Shown here: positions 1 to 4,849 of the stretch, in pieces
Numbering within the stretch: the first letter of the stretch is position 1
Layout of the letters: each line of letters starts with the position of its first letter
DNA from: Clostridia bacterium
GTDB lineage: Bacteria > Bacillota > Clostridia > Christensenellales > Aristaeellaceae
Length of the DNA stretch: 5,112 nucleotides
Direction: 5' to 3'
Assembly: GCA_017469605.1 (NCBI GenBank)
Contig: JAFUGB010000332.1
Coordinates: forward strand, 1-5,112
Notes under the pieces: model-generated
Seen by the model: the letters and a program-made list of their open reading frames with translations, nothing else
The model's database searches: none
Told to the model about the DNA's origin: nothing
Made by a program: the position numbers and the translations under genes

Positions 1-21
1 GCCCGTAAAATTTGATCGGAA

Positions 22-66
22 AGAAAATTTGTTTCGCGGGGGCAAGCTCCGCTACACAAATTTTCT
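22..66. repeat. Long imperfect inverted repeat (stem-loop)
   Basis: The arms AGAAAATTTGT (22-32) and ACAAATTTTCT (56-66) are exact reverse complements of 11 bp. Inside them GCGG (36-39) pairs with CCGC (49-52), so the whole segment can fold into one hairpin of about 45 nt with small internal mismatches and a short GC-rich apex. The octamer AAAATTTG occurs at 7-14 and 24-31 and its complement at 57-64. A second small hairpin, CGGCG-TACA-CGCCG, lies at 73-86. No coding region explains this stretch. It could be the 3' region of a gene outside the window or a dispersed intergenic repeat; copy number cannot be judged from one window. Confidence 0.6.
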
Positions 67-99
67 CCTCGGCGGCGTACACGCCGTCGCCTGCGGATG

Positions 100-127
100 A
101 AAAATGAAGGGGCCGCGGCCCCTTCAT
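100..127 (-). terminator. Perfect 24-bp palindrome with minus-strand T run, probable terminator of the sigK operon
   Basis: Positions 104-127 are a perfect palindrome built from ATGAAGGGGCCG and its complement, able to form a 10-bp GC-rich stem with a CGCG loop. On the minus strand it is followed by five Ts (104-100, the first shared with the stem), as expected for an intrinsic terminator. It lies about 80 bases beyond the stop codon of the leftward endonuclease IV-like gene. The T run is short, so termination may be partial. Confidence 0.5.
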
Positions 128-166
128 GCATCCCAGGTTCACGACGCTGGGTTTGTTGATGATCTG

Positions 167-203
167 AACGATAGGGACCTCCGCGATCCCTATCGTTTTT
201 TTT
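167..203 (+). terminator. Rho-independent terminator facing right
   Basis: AACGATAGGGA (167-177) pairs perfectly with TCCCTATCGTT (187-197), an 11-bp stem with a 9-nt loop, followed directly by an unbroken run of Ts through 203. This is a textbook plus-strand intrinsic terminator. No plus-strand gene precedes it inside the window, so it probably ends a transcript that enters from the left and converges on the sigK operon. On the minus strand the same stem has no T run after it, so it is a poor terminator for the leftward genes. Confidence 0.75.
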
Positions 204-205
204 GT

Positions 206-1072
206 TTATCTGGCCGGGCCGGCGCCCAGCTCCAATTTTTTCCACAGCCGCTGCATATAAGCGGCATCGTCGGCCTGGGTGCCCTTGCATTCGCAGATCA
301 CCGTGCCGCAATAGCCCCGGGCGGCCAGCTGCGGCGCAAGATGCTCGAAGCGCGGGCCGTATTTTTTCTCCGCGAAGGTACGGTGGCGCTTTTCCCCCGC
401 CGCGGTAAATTCAATGGTGGAAAAGTGCATGTGCATCCGGCGGGCGCGCTCCCTGCCAAGGACCTCCTCAACAGTATCCAACACCCGGGCAAAATCGCCC
501 TCCTCCCTGAGCCCGCCGCCGGTGAGCGCGTGAAGATGGGCGAAATCCACACAGGGCAGCATGCGGTCATCCAGCAGGCAGAAATCCAACGTTTCCCGCA
601 GATCACCGATCTGGCTGTACTTGCCCATCGTTTCGGGGCACAGCCGCAACAGGGAAAGGCCGGCATCGTCCAGCCGCCTATAGGCTTCCTTCAGGCCCGC
701 GGCGCAGTTTTGCAGTGCTTGGGAGCGCTCCAGCTTCATAACGGCGCCCACATGCAGCACCACCCGCTGGCCTCCCAGCCAGGCGACAGCCCGGGCCGCG
801 TCCAAAATATACCGAAAGCTGTTTTCCCGCTTTTCGGGATCCGGGTTGGCCAGGTTGATGAAGTACGGGGCGTGGACGCTGACCGAAACGCGGTGCTCCC
901 TCGCCTGCTCCGCCACCTTCCGGGCGGTCTCCTCCGAAACCGACACGCCCCGGCCGAAGGAATACTCATAAGCCGTGAGCCCCATGGCCTCCAGCCATCC
1001 CGGCGCCTGCAGCGTGGATTTATAGCCTTCAGCGTAAAACCTGTCCGAATTTCCCGCCGGACCAAAAAGCAT
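206..1072 (-). CDS. Endonuclease IV-like TIM-barrel protein (AP endonuclease family 2)
   Basis: A 288-residue protein, close to the usual length of endonuclease IV (about 280), which cleaves DNA at abasic sites using a metal cluster. It starts MLFGPAGNSD and fits a xylose isomerase-like TIM barrel. Residues matching the Nfo metal ligands can be picked out: H67 in SVHAPY, H107 in VVLHVG, E147 in PETMG, D176 and H179 in VDFAHLHA, H214/H216 in MHMHFS and E261 in ICECKG. The Nfo DRH motif (Asp229 and His231 in E. coli) is not intact; the matching stretch reads EKRHRTF, keeping a His but not the Asp. AP-site cleavage is therefore likely but unproven, and a divergent nuclease or sugar-phosphate enzyme remains possible. 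The start is supported by AAGGGGAG on the minus strand (1081-1088), 8 bases before the ATG. That site overlaps the stop of sigK, pointing to one transcript and possible translational coupling. Confidence 0.85.
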   Translation of the reverse strand: MLFGPAGNSDRFYAEGYKSTLQAPGWLEAMGLTAYEYSFGRGVSVSEETARKVAEQAREHRVSVSVHAPYFINLANPDPEKRENSFRYILDAARAVAWLGGQRVVLHVGAVMKLERSQALQNCAAGLKEAYRRLDDAGLSLLRLCPETMGKYSQIGDLRETLDFCLLDDRMLPCVDFAHLHALTGGGLREEGDFARVLDTVEEVLGRERARRMHMHFSTIEFTAAGEKRHRTFAEKKYGPRFEHLAPQLAARGYCGTVICECKGTQADDAAYMQRLWKKLELGAGPAR

Positions 1073-1086
1073 AACCGCATCTCCCC

Positions 1087-1776
1087 TTATGTTTTCTTCA
1101 TCAGTTCATCCCGGATCCTGCTGATGGCCCGGGATTCGATCCTGGAAATATAGCTGCGGGAAAGGCCCAGTTTTTCCGCGGCTTCATGCTGCATCATGGG
1201 TTTTTGCCCCAGCAGCCCGTAGCGCATTTCCAGCACCATGCGTTCCCGGGCGGGCAGCGTTTGCAGGAGCGCGCGCACCTGCTGCATGCTGACGCGCCGG
1301 ATGGCGTCCTCCTCCACCTGTTCAGGCGGTGTGCCCAGGATATCCTGGAAGCAAATATCATTTCCTTCCCCGTCCATGCCAATGGGCTCGTTTAATGATA
1401 CCTCATTTTTGCGCTTTTTGGAAGACCGCAGCAGCATCAGCACTTCATTTTCGATGCAGCGCGCGGCGTAGGTGGACAAGGGCGTGGGCGCGTCCGGCTT
1501 ATAGGTATTGACGGCTTTAATCAGCCCCAGCGTGCCCACCGAAACAAGATCATCCATGGTATAGCCCGGCACGGTATACTTTCGCACCACATGGGCCACC
1601 AGCCGCAGGTTATGTTCAATCAGTCTTGCCCGCGCGCTTTCATCCCCCTGGTGCATGGCGTTCAGCGCCTCAGCCTCCTCCGCCTTGCTCAACGGCTTTG
1701 GAAAACTTCCGCCGCCCGATACGAACCCAAGCAGCAGCAATATGTCGCGAATCAGGAAAAACAAGAATTGCAGCAT
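1087..1776 (-). CDS. sigK: RNA polymerase sporulation sigma factor, pro-sigma-K
   Basis: A 229-residue sigma-70 family protein that directs RNA polymerase to late mother-cell genes (coat, cortex, spore maturation) in endospore formers. The hydrophobic N-terminus (residues 1-20, rich in L, F and I) followed by SGGGSFPKPLS matches the pro-sequence of SigK that in Bacillus is cut by the membrane protease SpoIVFB. Region 2 follows (about 48-118), with IEHNLRLVAHVVRKY, DLVSVGTLGLIKAV and STYAARCIENEVLMLLR, all strongly SigK/SigE-like. The region 4.2 helix-turn-helix is at about 196-221 (AAEKLGLSRSYISRIESRA). The frame is open throughout, so no skin-type prophage interrupts it here. I chose the ATG at 1776 because GGGGGTG lies 6 bases upstream; an in-frame GTG at 1785 would add three residues but lacks a good site. 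The leftward endonuclease IV-like gene follows after 14 bases. SigE is closely related, but the pro-sequence pattern and FPKPLS favour SigK. Confidence 0.93.
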   Translation of the reverse strand: MLQFLFFLIRDILLLLGFVSGGGSFPKPLSKAEEAEALNAMHQGDESARARLIEHNLRLVAHVVRKYTVPGYTMDDLVSVGTLGLIKAVNTYKPDAPTPLSTYAARCIENEVLMLLRSSKKRKNEVSLNEPIGMDGEGNDICFQDILGTPPEQVEEDAIRRVSMQQVRALLQTLPARERMVLEMRYGLLGQKPMMQHEAAEKLGLSRSYISRIESRAISRIRDELMKKT

Positions 1777-1782
1777 GGCAAA

Positions 1783-1789
1783 CACCCCC
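1783..1789 (-). promoter_or_regulatory. Ribosome binding site deciding the sigK start
   Basis: The minus strand reads GGGGGTG here, six bases before the ATG at 1776, and fits the anti-Shine-Dalgarno pairing GGxGGTG. The alternative GTG start at 1785 lies inside this site, which argues against it. Confidence 0.55.
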
Positions 1790-1813
1790 GTTCAGGGTAT
1801 GATCCAAACGCGT

Positions 1814-1825
1814 GTTTCATGAAAC
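1814..1825. repeat. 12-bp perfect palindrome, candidate operator
   Basis: GTTTCATGAAAC is its own reverse complement. It lies in the divergent region between sigK and the macrodomain gene, ending six bases before the -35 box of the rightward promoter and about 38 bases upstream of the sigK start. The position suits a dimeric regulator of either gene, but no binding protein can be named from the sequence. Confidence 0.4.
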
Positions 1826-1831
1826 CGGCGA

Positions 1832-1860
1832 TTGACCGAGGAAAGCGCATATGCTAAAAT
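1832..1860 (+). promoter_or_regulatory. SigA-type promoter for the macrodomain gene
   Basis: The -35 box TTGACC (1832-1837) and -10 box TAAAAT (1855-1860) are separated by exactly 17 bases, and TGC directly before the -10 gives an extended -10. This is near consensus for the vegetative sigma factor. The predicted transcript start near 1867 gives a leader of about 87 bases before the ATG at 1954. It implies the ADP-ribosylation genes are expressed in growing cells, unlike the divergent sporulation gene. Confidence 0.75.
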
Positions 1861-1918
1861 GAACACAGCATACAGGACGCACGCTATATCATTCAGGCAA
1901 AAAGCGTACCGGCGTTTG

Positions 1919-1935
1919 CTTTCCGCAGCGGAAAG
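1919..1935 (+). promoter_or_regulatory. Leader hairpin directly upstream of the macrodomain Shine-Dalgarno
   Basis: CTTTCCG (1919-1925) and CGGAAAG (1929-1935) form a 7-bp stem with a 3-base loop in the predicted leader. The ribosome binding site AGGGAG (1939-1944) begins four bases later, 9 bases before the ATG. A competing weaker pairing exists between AAAGC (1901-1905) and GCTTT (1918-1922), which shares bases with the first. A regulatory role is only a possibility. Confidence 0.35.
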
Positions 1936-1953
1936 AAAAGGGAGTTGTGATCA

Positions 1954-2745
1954 ATGACGCATGACGAACAAAGGGTTTGGCTGATCCAGCAGTTATTGGA
2001 TGAGAAGCCGGAATACAGGGATTATCAGATCCCCGCCGAGCAGCAGGCGCAAAAAAACCTGCTCCGCGCGCTGATGAACGTGCGGATGCCGGACCCGATC
2101 AGCGAAGAATTCCTTAAAATACAGGACGGCTACCTCTCTGAGGAAAACCGGCGGGCAGGCATCACGGATATTGCCGACTTGAACCCCATTCCCTCCGATC
2201 ACCGCATCTATCTTTGGCAGGGAGATATGACCACGCTGAAGGTGGATGCCATCACAAACCCGGCCAACAGCGGGATGCTGGGCTGTTTTTTGCCCCTGCA
2301 CTCCTGCGCGGACAACATCATCGGCTCCAAAGCAGGCATCCGCCTGCGCCTTCGCTGCAATGATATTATGTGCGCCCAGGGACATGAGGAGCCCGCCGGC
2401 CGGGCCAAGATCACGCCGGGCTACAATCTTCCCTGTAAATATATCATCCACACCGTGGGGCCCATCGTGGAAGGAAAACTGACCGCGGAGCACGAGCGCC
2501 TTTTGGTCTCCTGCTATCGCAGCTGCCTGGAGCTGGCCGACCAGAACCAGCTGCAAAGCATCGCCTTCTGCTGCATTTCCACCGGCGTGTTCATGTTTCC
2601 CAACCAACGGGCGGCGGAGATCGCGGTGGAGACAGTGCGAAAATATTATCTGGATACTGGCAGCGAAATCCTTACGGTATTCAATGTTTTCAAGGAAATT
2701 GACCGGGCGATTTATGATCGCCTGCTGAATCCCGGCGCAGCGTGA
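1954..2745 (+). CDS. Zinc-dependent macrodomain protein-ADP-ribose hydrolase
   Basis: A 263-residue protein of the zinc-containing macrodomain class that removes ADP-ribose from proteins modified by class M sirtuins. The N-terminal 80 or so residues are a helical extension typical of this class; the macrodomain follows from about residue 84. The ADP-ribose region contains GDMTTLKVDAITNPAN (90-105), then the class signature GCFLPLHSCADN (110-121), in which C111, H116 and C118 match the three zinc ligands of the Streptococcus and Staphylococcus enzymes. IIHTVGP (164-170) and the phosphate-binding loop ISTGVFMFP (208-216) complete the fold. The start has AGGGAG nine bases upstream and a strong promoter before that. 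The next gene encodes the matching sirtuin, so this is the eraser of a writer/eraser pair. All expected key residues appear present. Confidence 0.93.
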   Translation: MTHDEQRVWLIQQLLDEKPEYRDYQIPAEQQAQKNLLRALMNVRMPDPISEEFLKIQDGYLSEENRRAGITDIADLNPIPSDHRIYLWQGDMTTLKVDAITNPANSGMLGCFLPLHSCADNIIGSKAGIRLRLRCNDIMCAQGHEEPAGRAKITPGYNLPCKYIIHTVGPIVEGKLTAEHERLLVSCYRSCLELADQNQLQSIAFCCISTGVFMFPNQRAAEIAVETVRKYYLDTGSEILTVFNVFKEIDRAIYDRLLNPGAA

Positions 2746-2798
2746 ACATACGGCAGCGCCGCAGCCATCCTCCATGACAGTTACAAAAAAGTGCCCAC

Positions 2799-2827
2799 TT
2801 CCGCGGCGCGCGCTTTTATGCTATCCT
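2799..2827 (+). promoter_or_regulatory. Possible extended -10 promoter for the sirtuin gene
   Basis: TATCCT (2822-2827) is preceded by TGC, an extended -10 arrangement, with a poor -35 candidate TTCCGC (2799-2804) at 17 bases. The 158-base gap after the macrodomain gene, unusually long for this compact region, leaves room for a separate promoter. Read-through from 1832-1860 is equally possible, since no clear terminator is seen in the gap. Confidence 0.35.
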
Positions 2828-2830
2828 GTA

Positions 2831-2850
2831 TTGGCCGCAGAAAGCGGCAA
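2831..2850 (+). promoter_or_regulatory. Stem-loop in the macrodomain-sirtuin gap
   Basis: GCCGC (2834-2838) pairs with GCGGC (2844-2848) around an AGAAA loop. Two further T-A pairs extend it if G2833 is bulged. It lacks a following T run, so it is not a standard terminator; it would lie at the 5' end of a transcript started at the candidate promoter just upstream. Confidence 0.3.
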
Positions 2851-2887
2851 TGCCCCTGGTGCTTTGCCCAATCAGTCGCGGGCGCGG

Positions 2888-2895
2888 AAAGGAAG
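2888..2895 (+). promoter_or_regulatory. Ribosome binding site deciding the sirtuin start
   Basis: AAAGGAAG lies 8 bases before the ATG at 2904. The longer in-frame start at 2850 has no comparable site, and the 18 residues it would add do not look like part of the sirtuin fold. Confidence 0.6.
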
Positions 2896-2903
2896 TATGC
2901 TTC

Positions 2904-3812
2904 ATGTATAGCAGGAAAATGCCAACAACCGAAACGCCGGACGGAATTGAAAAATTCCGGAAAGCTTTGAAGGAAGCGGACGCCGTGATCGTCGGCGCCG
3001 GCGCAGGTCTCTCTACCTCCGCCGGTTTTATCTATTCGGGAGAACGCTTTGAAAAGTATTTCAGCGATTTTGCCGCCGCGTATCGTTTCAGCGATATGTA
3101 TTCCGGCGGGTTTTATCCCTACAAAACCAAAGAAGCGTTCTGGGCCTATTTCAGCCGCAACATTTGGGTAAACCGCTACACGGATCCGCCCAGGCCCGTT
3201 TATAAACAGCTGTTCCGGCTGCTAAAGGACAAGGACTATTTTATCCTGACCACCAACGTAGATCATTGCTTTCAAAAGGCAGGCTTTGACAGGCAGCGCC
3301 TGTTCTATACCCAGGGCGATTACGGCCTGTTTCAGTGCAGCAAGCCTTGCCACCCGAAAACCTATGATAATAAAGACCGTGTGCGCGAAATGATATTAGC
3401 GCAGGGCTTTGAAATCGCGGAAGACGGCGATCTGATCATTCCCGAAGGGAAGCGGCTGGAAATGTCCATTCCCGGCGACCTTGTTCCGCTTTGCCCCAAA
3501 TGCGGCATGCCCATGACCACAAATTTGCGCTGTGACGATACATTTGTGGAGGATGAGGGCTGGCACGCCGCCGCAGGCCGGTACGCCGCCTTCCTGCGCA
3601 ATCACCGGGACAAAAAAACGGTATTCCTGGAGGTGGGCACAGGCTGGAACACCCCGGGCATCATCAAGTACCCCTTCTGGCAGATGGCCAACGACTGGCC
3701 GGATGCCGTCTATGTATGCCTGAATTACGGGGAAGCCTACGCGCCGGAGGAGATCAGGGAAAAATCCATCTGCGTCAACAGCGACGTTGGCGATATTCTG
3801 CGCCAAATATAA
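2904..3812 (+). CDS. Class M sirtuin (SirTM), probable protein ADP-ribosyltransferase
   Basis: A 302-residue Sir2-family protein. Unlike deacetylase sirtuins, class M members transfer ADP-ribose from NAD+ to a target protein; the described target is a lipoylated GcvH-like carrier. The NAD-binding motif GAGAGLSTSAGF is at 31-42 and the substrate-pocket motif TTNVDHCFQKAGF at 116-128. TQGDYG (136-141) has Q137 where deacetylases have the catalytic His, a hallmark of this class. Two cysteine pairs, C145/C149 and C197/C200, form the expected structural zinc site. EVGTGWNTP (243-251) lies in the C-terminal Rossmann half. With the ATG at 2904 the active-site residues fall at N118 and Q137, which as I recall are the numbers reported for the Streptococcus enzyme, supporting this start. 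The macrodomain eraser is upstream and a DUF1848 gene follows after 58 bases. Its target is not encoded in this window. Confidence 0.92.
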   Translation: MYSRKMPTTETPDGIEKFRKALKEADAVIVGAGAGLSTSAGFIYSGERFEKYFSDFAAAYRFSDMYSGGFYPYKTKEAFWAYFSRNIWVNRYTDPPRPVYKQLFRLLKDKDYFILTTNVDHCFQKAGFDRQRLFYTQGDYGLFQCSKPCHPKTYDNKDRVREMILAQGFEIAEDGDLIIPEGKRLEMSIPGDLVPLCPKCGMPMTTNLRCDDTFVEDEGWHAAAGRYAAFLRNHRDKKTVFLEVGTGWNTPGIIKYPFWQMANDWPDAVYVCLNYGEAYAPEEIREKSICVNSDVGDILRQI

Positions 3813-3859
3813 AATGGGGCAAGGGCCGCCCGTGATCTGCATCGATCCGCGGCGAATCC

Positions 3860-3864
3860 GGAGG
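3860..3864 (+). promoter_or_regulatory. Ribosome binding site deciding the DUF1848 start
   Basis: GGAGG sits six bases before the ATG at 3871. An in-frame ATG at 3787 would overlap the end of the sirtuin gene and add 28 residues with no family resemblance, so the shorter start is preferred. Confidence 0.7.
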
Positions 3865-3870
3865 CAGTCA

Positions 3871-4800
3871 ATGATCATCAATACCGGCCAGCGCACGGAT
3901 ATTCCGGCTTTTTATTCGGAATGGTTTGTAAACCGGTTGAAAGCCGGTTTTGTGCTTGTGCGCAATCCCTATCAGCCACAGCGGGTCACCCGCTACCGGC
4001 TGAATCCCGAGGTGGTGGACCTGATTGGCTTTTGTACCAAAAATCCCACGCCCATGCTGCCCCATATGGATCTGCTCAAGCCCTATGGCCAATACTGGTA
4101 TGTAACCGTTACGCCTTACGGAAGGGACATTGAGCCCCGCGTGCCGGGAAAGCTGCGGGTGCTGGACAGCTTCAGGCGCTTGTCCGATACGGTGGGCGCG
4201 GACAGCATGGGTTGGCGCTATGATCCCATTTTTATCAATGACGCCTGGACGGTGGAACGCCACATCAAAGCCTTTGAATATATGGCCAAAGAATTGGCCG
4301 GCTATACCCGGACCGCCGTGATCAGCTTCATTGACCTGTACGGAAAAACCAAACGGAATTTTCCGGAAGCGCAAACCGTATCGGAGCAAAACCGCCTGAC
4401 GCTGGGCAAGGCCATGGCCGATATCTGCAAGCAGTATGGCATGACGCTGCGCCCCTGCGCCGAAGGAAACGACCTGGCGCGGTTTGGCGCCGATTGCGGT
4501 GGCTGCATGACGGTATCCATGTATGAACAAGCCCTGCGTCAACGCCTGAAGGTTCCGCGCCGCCCTTCAGCGCGCAAGGAATGTGCCTGCTATCTGGGCG
4601 GCGATATAGGCGCGTATAACAGCTGCGGCCATCTGTGCCGGTATTGCTATGCCAATGACGACGCGGAAACGGTAAAACGGAATATGGCGGAGCATGATCC
4701 GGCTTCGCCCCTGCTGATCGGCCATCTGATGCCCGGCGATCAGGTATATGACGCGAAGCAGGAAAGCTGGATCGATTACCAAATTGCCATGGATTTATGA
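3871..4800 (+). CDS. DUF1848 family protein with C-terminal radical-SAM-like cysteine cluster
   Basis: A 309-residue protein recognised as DUF1848 from its start, MIINTGQRTDIPAFYSEWF, with RLKAGFVLVRNPYQP and the LNPEVVDLIGFCTKNPTPML segment (about 45-65) followed by YVTVTPYGRDIEP. The family has no established function. Near the C-terminus, C252, C256 and C259 form CGHLCRYCYAN, the CX3CX2C spacing that holds the 4Fe-4S cluster in radical SAM enzymes, where it usually lies near the N-terminus. Two more cysteines (C238, C240) just precede it, and C196, C209 and C212 lie further upstream, so a second metal site is conceivable. The tail SPLLIGHLMPGDQVYDAKQESW fits the family. The gene begins 58 bases after the sirtuin and ends 49 bases before the next gene, consistent with one operon. 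An iron-sulfur oxidoreductase or radical enzyme acting with the ADP-ribosylation pair is inference. Confidence 0.85.
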   Translation: MIINTGQRTDIPAFYSEWFVNRLKAGFVLVRNPYQPQRVTRYRLNPEVVDLIGFCTKNPTPMLPHMDLLKPYGQYWYVTVTPYGRDIEPRVPGKLRVLDSFRRLSDTVGADSMGWRYDPIFINDAWTVERHIKAFEYMAKELAGYTRTAVISFIDLYGKTKRNFPEAQTVSEQNRLTLGKAMADICKQYGMTLRPCAEGNDLARFGADCGGCMTVSMYEQALRQRLKVPRRPSARKECACYLGGDIGAYNSCGHLCRYCYANDDAETVKRNMAEHDPASPLLIGHLMPGDQVYDAKQESWIDYQIAMDL

Positions 4801-4814
4801 TGCAAATCGATCCA
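4768..4814 (+). repeat. 10-bp inverted repeat spanning the DUF1848 stop codon
   Basis: TGGATCGATT (4768-4777) and AATCGATCCA (4805-4814) are exact reverse complements 27 bases apart, with the stop codon of the DUF1848 gene in the loop. There is no T run, so it is not a normal terminator. It could weaken read-through or affect mRNA stability ahead of the next gene, or be chance. Confidence 0.35.
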
Positions 4815-4849
4815 TTGATCCAAAGAGTGCACCGAAGAAGGAGACAAGC

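Noticed and set aside
132..151. CCCAG/CTGGG hairpin as a terminator
   Set aside because: The stem is only 5 bp with a 10-base loop, and the following sequence has no continuous T run.
104..1153. 349-residue open frame on the plus strand
   Set aside because: It lies antisense to the endonuclease IV-like gene and the end of sigK, both well supported by family motifs. It starts inside a palindrome with no ribosome binding site and resembles no known family.
1777..1870. SigE-type promoter for sigK on the minus strand
   Set aside because: Only weak CATA-type matches were found (for example CATACCCT just before the ribosome binding site, and CATATGCG further up), without convincing -35 partners at the right spacing. 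The first would place the transcript start on the Shine-Dalgarno site.
1993..2775. 260-residue open frame on the minus strand
   Set aside because: It is antisense to the macrodomain gene, which has clear motifs, a promoter and a ribosome binding site. Long antisense frames are expected at this GC content.
3868..4542. 224-residue open frame on the minus strand
   Set aside because: Antisense to the DUF1848 gene, with no recognisable domain.
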